A stretch of DNA of 60,000 nt from Bolinopsis microptera. Lineage: Eukaryota > Ctenophora > Tentaculata > Lobata > Bolinopsidae. The stretch is taken from positions 5,988,169-6,048,168 of the forward strand of contig NC_087079.1 in NCBI RefSeq assembly GCF_026151205.1. Reading direction: 5' to 3'. Numbering within the stretch: position 1 is the stretch's first letter; each line of letters starts with the position of its first letter. Positions 1 to 18,700 of the stretch are shown one piece after another. The position numbers were made by a program, and so were the translations under genes. The notes beneath the pieces are model-generated. The model worked only from the letters and a program-made list of their open reading frames with translations. It was not told the origin of the DNA and ran no database searches.

Positions 1-1091
1 CAGTGTCTTCAACAGTCAGTTAATATCACAGTTTAGATGCAACTTTTCACCATGGTATTGAACAGTAGATCAGAGTAGCAGAGCTAGAGGTGGTTCCTGG
101 ACTTACTGTACTAGAAGATGGAAGGAAAAGATTATGCACACTTTGATGCAAAATTGACAGAGAATGATGGAAGAGCCAATTAGCCAGTATTGTGCTTCTA
201 TTACATCTTATACTCAGCTTCATATACATAGATTGTAATCTAATTCTTACCTATTCCTGATAATGTACCCAATGTAGGAGCTGAGCAACTTTAATACCAT
301 CGAGTATGTATAGGCCTTAAACCAGCCAGAAACAGAGGCTCATTGTCACTACTATTATTAATGAATTCATTCAAACAAAATACGCAAATAAATTCAGCAC
401 ATGGTAATTGTCTAACTATAACATAAAGTTTATATATGAGGTTAAACACCTAGAAGTAAGATTCCGTCAACAAATTGAAAATTAATCAATGGAACGAGGA
501 ATTTTCAGTGAAACAAGAAATATAATTTCCGTCGCATTTTACAGTATAAAAATATGTAACTGCTAATTTGGTTTTGAAAGGACAGATAACTATCAAGGCA
601 AGGAATGTGGAAAGCTTTTTCACACACCGAAACGTTAATTCAGATGAATTTTAAAAGACAAGGCTAATATTAGGACCCGAGAACAATTGTTAAAAGATAT
701 TATAGCGGTTCAGTTTATAGTTCAAAATCTTTAAGGCGCAATCTAACTTGAAAGCACATTCGATTTGATACGTATGAAATATGTCTATAACATGATTGAT
801 TCTACACTAAGTTGAATAATAGGTTCAATAGGTAGGTAGGTTCAATAGGTAGGTAGGATCCAATCAAACAGGATGTGGCCATGTTGATGATTTAACATTG
901 CACGTGTAAGCTTTCCCCGCAAACAAAATAGTTTAATTTTTTACCAAATATACACAATAAGGTTTGGTACTTTATCCGTACCTCCCCTTTCATAGAAATA
1001 ATAGCAAAAATATACACCTATCTTTAAGAGATCAACATCTGATATAAAACATTCGATCAACCAAAATTAAAACAATTTTCCTGTTAATAAT
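1..1091. other. Non-coding stretch left of the retroelement
   Basis: No exon, RNA gene or complete transposon is recognisable. The sequence is AT-rich with only very short reading frames. A short duplicated motif (ggttcaataggtaggtag, twice near 823-857) is the only repeat that stands out. The last part may be the 3' untranslated tail of the minus-strand retroelement, but no poly(A) or tail repeat marks an end. Confidence 0.5.
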
Positions 1092-4000
1092 TTAACGGCA
1101 CTCATAAGAGGTCATACTAGGTATAAGTCCAAATGCTGTGTCAGCAACCGTTTTTGTTACTTTCTTTTCTTCTTGACTCCTCACTCCATGAACTGATACC
1201 ACTATGCTTTTAAGCATAGCAAAGCATATCTTGGTCCTGATGTAGTTGATAACATCTGTGTAGCTCTCCTTTCTCTTCTTTGATATCAATCTAGCAAGAC
1301 GTTTGTGAAATCTGTCACATTCTGGTGCTGTAGTCCCTGCTGTAGAAAACACTAGAGGAATGAAAGACGCTCTTTCAGTGTTGATGACTCGTGAGTTATA
1401 CTTAGTTTTTTTTTCTTCTTCATTTCTCTTGTACAACTTGTCCAGGGGAACATTAAGGTTTGATGGTGCATTTGGGTGTGTTATTCTTACATCCATGAAA
1501 GTCCTAGCATTCCTGCCATATAATCCAGTTGCAACAATATCTAGCCTTGCTCCGCTGTCAGTAGTAGTTCCTTTGGGATGAAGTTCTGGAGACGTTGGTA
1601 AGAGAGCTGGCTCAGTATAAACGTTTCTACATTTAGCCTCACGTAGTAGATCTGCTTCGGTTTCTACAAGCACTGTATGTCTAAAGGAAACATACCCTCC
1701 TTTTTTACAAGAAAGGGCATGATCGACGGAGTTTCTTTCTCCACACGCACAGTGTTTAGCAATATCTTGTATAGGCCAGCCATATCGCAAACATATACCA
1801 TCTCTAAAGTCCTTCTTGTTCAAGCAGTAACCATAAGACTGCATTGGGAGGGCTGACAGCCAGGATGAACTGCCTTTTTGTGTAGCCAGTGAAAACGATC
1901 TTTTCTTTGCTGGAGAACTTATTGCGTTTTCTATTCTGAGTCTCTCTGCTGCAAAATCTTTTTCTTTTTCAGCTTTCAGTGCTGCTTTGGTGTTTGCAAT
2001 AGCTGTGAGGTCAAGTTTGCCTAGATCATGATCTTGGTTATAGATAAGATTAGCCAGAGGTTTTGTGATTTTCTGTGACGCCTCATATTCTCTGTCTGCT
2101 GTATGAACAGGATTTTGAATTCCTAAGCCACCGTGTCTAAGAGGTAGTGCGACCATGTCTCTCTCTAGGTCTGTTACTGGGCGATTGAATATAGAGGGAA
2201 GAAGTATTGTTCTAATTGCTTCTTCAAGGGGTCTAAACAGCTCTGATATCCCTCCAATTGTTCTTTGAACAAAAGACCATCTATGACTCAACCCTTTAGT
2301 GTAAGCAGAATATGCTATTTGAGGTTCTTCTTTGGCAATCTCAGCCAGTTGTTTAACATCTTCAATCCAGGATGAAACTTTATTTTTCACATAAAGGTCT
2401 CTGTAGCTTTCTGATCCAATTACAGCCCCAAGGTGTCTGTCTCCGTCCCTCTTTATGTGAACCCCTGAGTCTTTGAAGATAGCATTAGCTGCAGGAAGAT
2501 TTACTAGGTCCTTGACTATTAACACAGTCTTTGTAGCATTTGGGAAATAACCATACTTTGGTCCTAACTGTTGTAAGGTGTCCCAGAGCTTCTTAAGCTG
2601 AAGAAGTTTTCCCCCTGCTGTTCCATCATCTGCAAACCAGGCTTGTTTTGCTAAGGGTAACACATGGTCTTGGTTTCTAGTGATGTCATCCATTAATGGT
2701 CTTATTGATATTGCATATTTAGCCATGGCTGCTGGGTCGCCTTGGGTTGAACCATCTTCTCCCTTGATGATTTCAAGCTGTCCCTTTTCATCCACTATGT
2801 ATAGATCTGTTGAATCTTGATAACAGTTTTGGAGGAAGCAATGAAGAGATGGACACAGTTCTCTTATGTTGTTTAGTGCTACCTTTCTATTGAGGGAGTT
2901 AAAAGCATTCTTGGCATCGATCAACAACACTGCTTCGCAGTCTTCGTCCTCAAAAACTGCTTTCATTCCGTGAATAGCAGCTTCTATGCCCGACTCTGTC
3001 CCTGAACATGTTTGAAGACTCCCAGCAGCCATTTGGATGTCCAACTTGAGTATTCTTGTGACTGCTTTGGCAACGATTCTTCGAAGGACTTCTCCAATTC
3101 CTATAGGTCTTATGGCAGGAACTATAGAGCCAGGCTCTTTGTCAAGGGGTATAAGTCTTCCTGCAACAAACTCTTTTAGGTAGCTAGATGGAGTTTGTTC
3201 TGTGCAGAGCTTTTTAGTCAGATCAGCTACTGTCTGGGCAAGCTTATCTGATTCAGTGCTGTGGAATCTTGAGCATATCATATGCTTGAAGATATGGGCA
3301 CTTATCTTTGTTGGACCTCCTGCCCCATCTAGATCTTTTGCCACTTTCTGAATCAGGTCAGCATCAATACTTTCATAAATTACTTGATCAGGAAGCTCTG
3401 ATTTGACCTCTAGCATGACCTCCGGATGTTCAGGGCTAGCTTCTGGGTGCTTTTTCTTAAGCTCATCAATGACTGCTTGTGTAAGATTATGTACACCACT
3501 GCTAAGTTTTTCTTCATCATTGATGTACTTAAGGGCTTTCTGGACTCGCCCTTGTAGCATCAATCTGCAGAAAGCTTTCTTATGATTCATTACCCTGTCT
3601 TTTTGCTTTTTGTCCAGATGAGCCTGAATTTGACGGCATTGTTTCATAATTGCATCAATTTCACCGTCTGCCCACAACTTAAGCCTTTCCTTTAGATATT
3701 TGGTGTTCTGCTTGGGTTTCGATTTTGGTGTTGGGCGCTGGAGCATCAAAGGCATGAACACATGGACGAGCTTTAAGGAAAAGGGTTTCCATTTTGTGTT
3801 ATACGTAAACTCACTGAGAATCCTAGACACCTCCTCAATGTAGTCTTTCCCGGCTCTGCCCCTTGGAACTTCAAATAAATTGCTGCGCCAAGTTATCATC
3901 TCAGTATAGACTTCATCTAGTTTTGCTCCTATCTCCTCTTCCCCTATCATCTTGCCCCATCTTATAGATTCTTGAAGTCTGTGTACACATTCTTTGCAAT

Positions 4001-4319
4001 GCCATGGTTCTGTTGACTGGTCCTCAAAAAACTTAAGTTGTTCCTCTTCACTTAGCACACATCGATCATGGAACCATCTGGAACACATACCTTCACAACC
4101 AATAGCCTTATCCTTCTCCTTAAGGACTTTTGTACACTTCCCACATAACCATTTGCCTTCAGCATTTTCTGATACTGCATCTTGACCATTACGGATGTCA
4201 TTCAAGGTCTGAGAGAGGGTGGGGATAACAACTGTTCTCTCAAGTTCATCTTCAGCTGGTACTGCTATGTCTAGCTTGATATCCCTCAACAAGAGGTCGT
4301 TGTTGCATTCTGATGACAT
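1092..4319 (-). mobile_element. PHD-finger / reverse transcriptase / endonuclease retroelement, uninterrupted ORF
   Basis: One open frame of 1,075 residues, counted from the first true ATG at 4319. The frame continues upstream to a GTG at 4367, but that extra leader is probably not translated. Order of parts: a PHD-type zinc finger at about residues 57-108 (CGKC ... GCEGMC ... WFHDRC ... WHCKEC); a reverse transcriptase core with LLIDAKNAFNSLN, GSTQGDPAAM and the catalytic WFADDG (Asp564, Asp565); a C-terminal zinc knuckle (CACGERNSVDHALSC); and a restriction-like endonuclease-type segment (ARLDIVATG ... FMDVRI ... a lysine-rich stretch). Domain order and knuckle resemble R2/NeSL-type non-LTR elements with a restriction-like nuclease; related PHD-RT proteins are common in cnidarians. 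The frame is intact, so the copy may be young. I could not find target duplications or a defined 3' end. The RT assignment is very secure; the clade is an inference. Confidence 0.88.
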
Positions 4320-4491
4320 CAAAGAGAGAAGGATACACAACAAGAGTATAAACAAAAGAAGTTTCACCGTCTGCCCACAACTTAAGCCTTTCCTTTAGAT
4401 ATTTGGTGTTCTGCTTGGGTTTCGATTTTGGTGTTGGGCGCTGGAGCATCAAAGGCATGAACACATGGACGAGCTTTAAGGAAAAGGGTTT
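3659..4491. repeat. 130-bp exact direct repeat bracketing the 5' end of the retroelement
   Basis: Bases 3659-3788 recur, by eye without mismatch, at 4362-4491 (offset 703). The inner copy is coding sequence between the PHD finger and the RT. The outer copy sits upstream of the ATG and would encode the same peptide (MPLMLQRPTPKSKPK...) in another frame relative to the downstream ORF. The 573 bp between them hold the start codon and PHD finger. This could be a template-switch product of reverse transcription, a partial tandem duplication, or an assembly artefact. Confidence 0.85.
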
Positions 4492-4728
4492 AATTTAAAA
4501 CGGAGTAAACATCTGAATAAAAATTAAAGTAAAAACCTTTGAAAATTCATTAACCTTTAAAAATCTGAGTAATGTTCATAAAGCTCTTCATTACAGTAAA
4601 AGTAGCCAAATGACGATTCAGTGTACTGACTCTAAATTTATATTTAAATTTACTGTTTTGACCGCAATACCACTTTTCAACCCTGGCCTCTTTTTTCCTA
4701 AAAACAATGATTGTCGTTCGATCATATG

Positions 4729-5196
4729 TTGACGGATGTTACTCGTCTAAATTTCTTCGAAGTAGCGCGCGCCGCTTTCTTCTCGAAATGATGGCCCGAT
4801 GGCACGAGCTACGAAGTAACGCGCGCCGGGCCAAATCATTAACAATGGTCAATATCATATGTCAAATCTTACTTTTTTTCAAATAAATGTCATTGCCTCA
4901 TTTATTTAACTATATTTTCATTCTTTGATCTAATTTTCTAAACAGCTTATCAGCTAGCTTTTAAAATCATTTTTTCAATTTTCTTTGCACTCCTCATTGC
5001 TCATGTTGTTGATACGACTATTGAATGTTTTAGGAGAGCATACACGTTTTAAAAAACACAGATTTATTGATTGACCATTTCATTAATTGACGATGTCAAT
5101 TCTTCGCAGCTCGGTGAGGCCAAGTAGCGCAAATTTCGTTGCGAGAAGGATAATTGAGTGCGCGGCCCAATAATTTATACGAGTAACATCCGTCAA
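4729..5196. mobile_element. Small inverted-repeat element (468 bp)
   Basis: A perfect 18-bp terminal inverted repeat, TTGACGGATGTTACTCGT at 4729-4746 and its complement at 5179-5196, encloses non-coding sequence with GCGCGCCGGGCC-type motifs. No clear target duplication is visible. A degenerate relative of the right end (TTTTACGAGTATCACCCGTTAA) follows near 5322-5343, so the stretch to 5440 probably contains a second, decayed member. Confidence 0.6.
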
Positions 5197-6083
5197 TAAA
5201 ATTTTGAAGATCATGTTTACTAATTTTGTACTTGTAGCGTGATGCATTACTTTGTAGGTTTACAACCTACCAGGACGCGCGCCGAGTTGGACTCGTCGAC
5301 GGTTCCAATATATGGAACAAATATTTTACGAGTATCACCCGTTAATGCGTTACTGGGCCACGCCGTGCCGTGCACACTGCACTCATTTATGCTTCTCGCA
5401 AGGCCTCGCCGAGCTGCGATGAATTGACATCATCAATCAAGTTTACTTCTTAATGCACAGCTATGATGTACAGAGTTGACATGTGAATTCTACCCTGTAT
5501 CTAGCCCATTTCTAGGTCAGTTAAATTCTACTGATATGATTAGGTAGTGCGCCATCGACAGTGAGCCGCGCGTGCCGACTGTAGGATGGTTTTTTAGCGC
5601 TAATTTCGGCCGGCACAATTTTCTTCAAACAAATAGATATTAAGTATCTTTCCCGACCTCCGATTAATTGGTAGGCTTACTCATAGACTTACAAGGAAGG
5701 TGTCCGAAAAGTTTAAAGCATATCCGACCATCAGACATTATGTTACAGCTAAAAGCAGCGTATTTTGCCCCATTTTGATCACTATATCAACTCCGATATC
5801 CACCAAATTTTTCGGACAGTTGTGAAAGCCCTATTGGAAGGTCGTCGCCAATTTTCAGAATGATCTCATTTAAGGAACTGAAGATATATCCAAATAATAC
5901 GACAAAAATCAACGAATTTGGTCAAATTACGCGACTTTTACAGCTAATTTTGCTCCAAAAGCCGCGCACCATCAAATATGGCACCTAGGCGAAACTCACT
6001 GATCTTTCCAAAAAGGTATGACAAATTTGGTATTGTGAAAATTCTCACAGTCTCTAGAAAACAATGGTACACAAATTTTAAAA
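5197..6083. other. Repeat-derived non-coding stretch
   Basis: No gene. It contains fragments shared with other parts of the window, such as GGCCTCGCCGAGCTGCGA near 5402, which recurs near 6361 and in inverted form near 5108. These look like remains of miniature inverted-repeat elements. Confidence 0.5.
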
Positions 6084-6141
6084 ATCCAAGCAAGTTTATT
6101 TTTATGGTGCACGTGCACCATAAAAATAAACTTGCTTGGAT
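6084..6141. repeat. Perfect 58-bp palindrome
   Basis: Two 29-base arms with no spacer, centred between 6112 and 6113 on GGTGCAC|GTGCACC. The arms are exact complements. It can extrude as a cruciform or fold into a hairpin in RNA. About 50 bp downstream lies the motif TGTCATACGTTGTATGAC (6188-6205), which also occurs in the palindromic element at 27.8-28.8 kb. Confidence 0.95.
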
Positions 6142-7629
6142 ACCCCCTAATATGATGGATCACATCACTAATTATACGTCACTAATTGTTGTCATACGTT
6201 GTATGACCCGCCGCGCACGAAGTATCTCCCTGTATCGTCAGACGATAAAGTCTAGTGAAACGACCGTGGGTGTGATATAAACTAATTGGTGACATGTAAT
6301 CTGATCTCTGTTGGACCTCTAATAATGAGGGGGCCTGGCCGTCGGCCTCCCCGTTACTGGGCCTCGCCGAGCTGCGAAGAATTGACATCGTCAATTAACG
6401 AATCAAGTAATTAATCATCATCCACACTCGACTAGACTGTCATGTTACTTTTTAAACACGTCCTCCAGGTGAGTAGCGTGGCTAGCTCTCTGCTATGAAT
6501 GACTATTCAAAACCCTAATCCTCTAATTTGATCCCAACCCTATTAGCCCTAATATAACTGAAGTATATATGCTGAAACCCTAACCCTAAATTAGACCAAT
6601 TTCATTTGCATTTGTCAATGTATAACTTTACTTATATTATAGTCATATCACCGGATTGCGGATCGTTTTTGTTTGAAATGAGACTGACCAATCTGTCACT
6701 ATTCAAATTTGAACGAGGAACAGGTTTAAGAAATTCCCTTTAATAATAATATAATGTGTAAGGGGCCATCTACTTAGAACGACCACCAAAATCGCAGTTT
6801 TTCAGATCACCCCCTCCCCTTGTCCGGGTGTGTCCGAATAACCGAATTTTAAAAACCATCCCCTCCCACGGACGTCCGGATTTCCGGCTACTTAAAATAC
6901 TAATAGACAATAATACATTTAGTGTCGAACAAGGTTAGCAAAGTTACATTTAAGTACTCGTTCAAAATACAGGGATCTAAACTTACAGAGTAATTAGTGT
7001 CAAAGAGATGAAATAAATAGGAATATTTCGTTAATTCTGCCAAAATTTCCGGACGTCCGAATTTTCAGAAACCACCCCTATCCCGTCCGTAACAGTCCGA
7101 AATTCCAAAACCACTGGCACTCCGTCCCTATCGGACGTCCTATGTAGATATCCCCTCATGAGATAATCTGTAACCAAAATCCCTTCGAATTATTAAGCTT
7201 CAAGTGAATAGTCAATGATTGAGGATCTAGAATTGAATATTTATTAATAATATGAATATAAATAACGATAGAATATTGCATATCTGATATCAATATCATA
7301 AAAAAGTTGTGCAAAAATACAAATCATACAAAAATACAAATCATACAAAGCATAGATACACCGTATAAGAATTCACAGTCTCACTAACAATTAAAAACCC
7401 CTCGATGCTCAACCAATTTCAATCAGTGACTTTGATTATCGTTTATATATATTTATTCAAAGTCACTTAAAAAATAATAACATATCAGTCCCGCTGGTCA
7501 ACAGCAAAACCTCTTGCTGGTCCGAAAGTACCCAACTATAAGTATAACGGAACAATATTTAAAATATTAAATGTTTCTGATTTCATGCTTCAACTTGGTT
7601 CCTCCATGGTGATTTTGTTGTCAGGGCAG
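6142..7629. other. Non-coding stretch with a degenerate miniature element at about 6772-7155
   Basis: The left end GGGGCCATCTACTTAGAACG at 6772 and the right end around GGACGTCCTATGTAGATATCCCC (ending 7155) are imperfect inverted complements. Internal sequence is rich in GGACGTCCG-type motifs, as in many non-autonomous DNA transposons. A few CCCTAA units lie at 6540-6590. The rest up to 7629 is the 3' flank of the cathepsin gene, and nothing else was recognised. Confidence 0.45.
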
Positions 7630-14211
<6,582 letters not shown>

Positions 14212-14895
14212 CTGCTACTGATACAATATAAAGTTACAATACAATAAAATATACACAATGTTACTTGATGTGATATGAATTACACGGTGGCTGTTCTATG
14301 TAACAGAGCCTTTGAAATGGTAACTCTACAGGAAATACCACAGCTTTTGTTGACTCAATAAGTCGAGAGCGTCGTTTTCTTATGTATACAACAGAGACGT
14401 ACCGTTATATCCTTGCAAATTACTATTAACTAATTTACAAGAAATTCAGTTTTTAGTACTGGATTAAATAAAAACATTCAATCGAATAATCATGGCAAAT
14501 TTATTAAAAAAGTACGATACAAAACGGATAAAAATTAAAATATCAATAATAACCAAAAATTACGAAAGCAATAACTTAAGAATATCTAAAGCAATCAAAT
14601 TCTCTCGATCACCAATACCTTCAGAACCTGACGATAAGCGAAAAGGGCCAAAACTCACGATGAAAAATGAGGTGTTCTTAAACTTGAAATGGTTTTCGTA
14701 ATATATGTATCAGGTTTACATTTTACAAACATGACAGTTAGTAGAAAAAACGTAATACTTAAAAACAAAGTTGTACTTAATTCTTACCAAAGTACCAAAG
14801 TAACAAAATCATAACTTGTAACCAACTTAATTCATTAACTACAGGAAGTTTAGTTAGAGGGAAATTAAATCAACATAGTATTAAGAAGTTCAGTA
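14212..14895. other. 5' flank of the cathepsin gene
   Basis: Upstream region of the minus-strand protease gene. No core promoter element is identified with confidence. An AT-rich open frame at 14492-14701 has lysine/isoleucine-rich low-complexity content and no family motif, so I do not call it a gene. Confidence 0.4.
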
Positions 14896-14956
14896 ATTGC
14901 GCGTCACGACCGACACACGGCGTAACTTACGCCGTGTGTCGGTCGTGACGCGCAAT
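14896..14956. repeat. Perfect 30-bp inverted repeat with 1-base spacer
   Basis: Arms ATTGCGCGTCACGACCGACA... at 14896-14925 and the exact complement at 14927-14956, with a single C between. A partial third copy (GACGCGCAATGACACACGGCG) follows immediately to about 14981. The block is GC-rich in AT-rich surroundings. It is probably a fold-back or miniature-element remnant and would form a strong hairpin. Confidence 0.95.
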
Positions 14957-15499
14957 GACTGACGCGCAATGACACACGGCGTTAGTAAAAGTTTGCTTTT
15001 TTCAATTGAATCTGGCACATAGTTTTTAAAGTACACTTACTAACATCGTTATCCTGATACGTGGGAGGCTGGTTTAGAAATGCCTCACATTCTGATTACG
15101 GAGTGTATGTGAAAAAAAATATGAAATGGCTTACCTTAATATATGAACAATCCCGCGGAGATACTGAGATATTAACACCACGGAGATAATTTTCAGCAAA
15201 AATTAAAATTAAATAATTCGGACTAACTAATAAAGTTCACTGAAACAAATTATGTAAAACATAAACTTTCTTTCCCCCTACATAGTCAATAAAGTTTTAA
15301 ACTGATCAAGAAAAACGAATTTCAAGCATTTCCGTACAAATTAGCGAACAAATGTGTGGCTTTGAAAATCTGAACCTACAGTACAGAATACAAATCGCGA
15401 AGTCTTTGAAATCGGATTAGCCGTAAGGCAATTATTACTCACCAATCTAGTAAGTTCATTACAAAATTCTGATAAGAAACACTTAAGAAATAATCAAAT

Positions 15500-15654
15500 T
15501 TACTATGACGTCATGTTTCATACGTGACACCATCACTCATATTATTACGTCATCACTCATATCATGACGTCATTATTCATTCCATGACGTCATGAAACAT
15601 TATTAGTCGTCACCAAAAAACTATGACGTCACCAATCATACTATGACGTCACCA
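15500..15654. promoter_or_regulatory. Cluster of TGACGTCA (CRE-type) sites in the ZIP 3' region
   Basis: Five exact TGACGTCA octamers start at 15506, 15565, 15585, 15624 and 15644, with variants near 15545 and 15607. They sit in irregular, roughly 20-bp repeats containing ATCACTCAT or CCATGACGTCA. The block directly follows the ZIP stop codon on the minus strand, so it is 3' untranslated or downstream DNA. The octamer is the CREB/ATF consensus; function is unproven and the repeat may be a degenerate minisatellite. Confidence 0.4.
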
Positions 15655-15792
15655 TCAATTTATCGGTATGCCCGTTATCAGTTCTGTTATACCCACATCC
15701 AGGGTACTGTTGTTCGGTATTATCTTTTCGTCCCCTTCTGGTATGAACTGTACAGCACACATGATAGCGTACCCTAACGCGAGGAATAGTAC
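15655..15792 (-). CDS. ZIP transporter, terminal coding exon (TM8)
   Basis: An acceptor CAG at 15793-15795 precedes VLFLALGYAIMCAVQFIPEG, the last membrane helix, then a short extracellular tail ending at a TGA (15655-15657). It enters in phase 0, matching the phase-0 donor of the exon at 40684-40838 (…DLPPLLK). It lies about 24.9 kb from that exon, so transcript evidence would be the decisive test. Confidence 0.88.
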   Translation of the reverse strand, partial: VLFLALGYAIMCAVQFIPEGDEKIIPNNSTLDVGITELITGIPIN

Positions 15793-18700
15793 CTGCGGAG
15801 GTATGATATTAATTAATTAATTAATTAATTAGATGATAATTAAGTGGAATTAGTCTCTGCATTAAGCAGATTATAAAGACAAGGTGTGGTCTTGATCATG
15901 TGGTATAAATTGTCTTATCATAATTACGTTGAAGGTGCCACTTGGGTACTGATTTTGAATAAAGATTTACATAATTCTAGAAATTTTTGCAGGATTTTAT
16001 TGAGTGACAGTTTTGAGTTTTGTCCTGTGTTCTGAACGTACAGTTGTTAACAAATGAATGGAACATTTAACAGGCACGATTATTAATTGATAAAAGATCA
16101 ACACCATCAATAAAATATGAACAGAAAAATATTCACATTTTTACCCAATGAAAATGTACATTTCTCTTAACATTTGTTTCCCCAAAATGATAACTTTGAT
16201 AAACACAATACACATTACACAACTCCACAGACAGACTTAAGAAGAACCTCATGAAATGAACCAACGCTTTGATCACACATCAAAGCATTTCAGCAGTCAT
16301 ATACGTTCCATTCAAGTTCTAAATTCTTTAATAATTCTTCCTAACTGCAGTGCTATTTTTTATTTTGACTTGTTTACCGGATATACCAGATTGATATTTA
16401 ATTTGCTTTCAAATTTTTAATTATAATTGTACGTTGTAACGTTCAACAGCGTTATTCAACAGCGTTTCGTTATATTACATATAACGTTCACGTTGCCTTA
16501 CATAATTATTGAGTTTAACACAAAAAGTAACTTGCACGGATATAATTATATAATAAATGTATTATAATTATAAATATAAATATTGTTATATAAATTATAA
16601 ATAAATTATATAATAAATGTCTTACGCTCACCTTCCTGTCAATTCAAGATGCATAATTATAGAATTGTCCTCATAAAGGTTTTTACAATTAGATGGACAG
16701 GATGACTGGGGCTAGTTGAGCTGGTCGTAAGTATAATTTAAGGCAGAGTATTCAATATTGTAATTTTACAACATAATATTCCAACACATTGTGTGATTAA
16801 GCTAAAATTCCTGCAAACTATAATATCATCTGCTACGAAACTACATATTATAACTTAACTAGAAAACCCGTGGTCACAGGGAGGAACCTAATAGTATTGT
16901 TTGGAAGTCAGTTTTAATCGTGTCAAAAAGTATTCATCCCCACCGAAGATACAGCCAAATAAAATGTTGCTCGTATTAAACACAGCGTAATATCAACAAA
17001 ACCGATTAAAATGACGTTAAAACAATCATTGCACGTGCACGTGCGTGTAACAATCCTCGTTACTATGGTTACTACGCAACTTCCTATTTCTCGTCTGATT
17101 TGCACGTGGGCGGTCGTACTACAAAAACAATTCTTTGAATTATAGTAGAGATAACTATAATATATTATCTAATCGTGACTAAACTAAGGTGCCTTAATTT
17201 CAACCCCCCCCCCCCCGCCCCCCCCCCCCCCATTATTTCCTCTCCCTCTAAACTTTATTTTCTTTTCCTGCCCCAAAGCTCCTCCTAAAGACATTTAGGA
17301 AATTTGCGGCAAATTTGACGAATATAGGGGCTTGATTGTATACTTATATACAACGTTACATCACAAGATTGTTCAGTTTAAGACAACAAAGGACGCTCAA
17401 GGACAATCTTACAACAGATTGTATTCAAGCATATCGTTACCTTGGTTGGCAACTATAATATCTAATTGTGACTAAAGTGCCTTAATTTGAATCTGTTGGG
17501 GAGTGTGGCAGTGTGTTCAACATTGAGGAGTTGTTAGCCACTATTCACCTGTTCAACCTATCCTGTTTGCTGTTGTTGTAAGTTGCCGCATTGTCACCAC
17601 GTCATAATATTGATAATTGTATCTGGGGATAAATTGTTCGTTGTGTTTTTCTCATTATTTTTTATTTAACTTCTTCTTTTTTTAATTGACATACAAACAA
17701 GTTGATCATAACCATTAACATATCGATCTTATCTCAATACACACAGCAGTACCCACTACCCGGGTGAATATCTCCCAACTTTGATGACACAAAAATTATG
17801 CAGAATTGTGCCATAAGGTTCGCAAATTTTGGAATAGTTTGGATAACACCGAATGGTGCAATTTCCACCACATAAAGGCTAGCTTATATATAACATTTGA
17901 CGAAAGTCGAATACAAGGAAGTACTATCGAGAAAACCATATTATATAGCTGACTTTGGCAGGGTAGTGTTGGTTATGTGCCTGACCTGGAGAACACAGCG
18001 GATATCCTTACTGTACGGCTAGTTAAACAAGGAATTAAAACTGTGTGGCTCCGTGCAGCCCAACCTACCTGTGGCGAAAGCTCTAATATACAAAAACAAA
18101 ACATTGCATTTGTTATCTGATCTCGAGGTGTGGTACGACATTTCGTTAACCCAATAAATGCCTGGAAAACTGCAAATTTTCACATGTCCAGTATCTGATA
18201 TTATCACGACTAGACCGCCCCTAGCTCCACCAATAGGGAGCCCAATAGGGAGCCCCACCAATAACAATAAGATATTTGGTAATTCCATGAGGCACTAGCA
18301 CCACGAGAAGCAAACGATGTCTTTGTTATGGTTGAGAGAAAATGGAATGCTTTAGCATTTTATAATACACCCCACAAAGCGGGTTCTATCTGATAGAAAG
18401 CTCCGGGTGCAAAGACAAGGTGTTTGTCTTTGTGTAAACCCGAGGCAAAACTATTCTTTGTTTGAAGTGAATTATAGATAAGGGCGGGATTGTGAGAGAA
18501 GGGTTTTCACCAACATTTGTATGGGTTCGTTAAACAGGCCAAGACACATGATCACAGTTAAGCATCACCTACACATTACACTGTACAAGTCACGTGTCTA
18601 ATGTCTATACTGTACAAGTCACGTGTCTAATGTCTACACTGTACAAGTCACGTGTCTAATGTCTACACTGTACGAGTCACGTGTCTAATGTCTACACTGT

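Noticed and set aside
4320-4367. Signal-peptide-like leader (MKLLLFILLLCILLSL) at the start of the retroelement ORF
   Set aside because: It begins at a GTG and is created by the junction with the duplicated 130-bp block. The first ATG lies 16 codons downstream, where the recognisable element protein begins.
5978-6394. Short frames on both strands around the 58-bp palindrome
   Set aside because: Their sequence is largely inverted-repeat DNA and shows no protein family pattern.
18019-18288. 89-codon minus-strand frame with a hydrophobic start
   Set aside because: Contains a small direct repeat (CCAATAGGGAGCCC), no family motif, no splice partners; likely chance.
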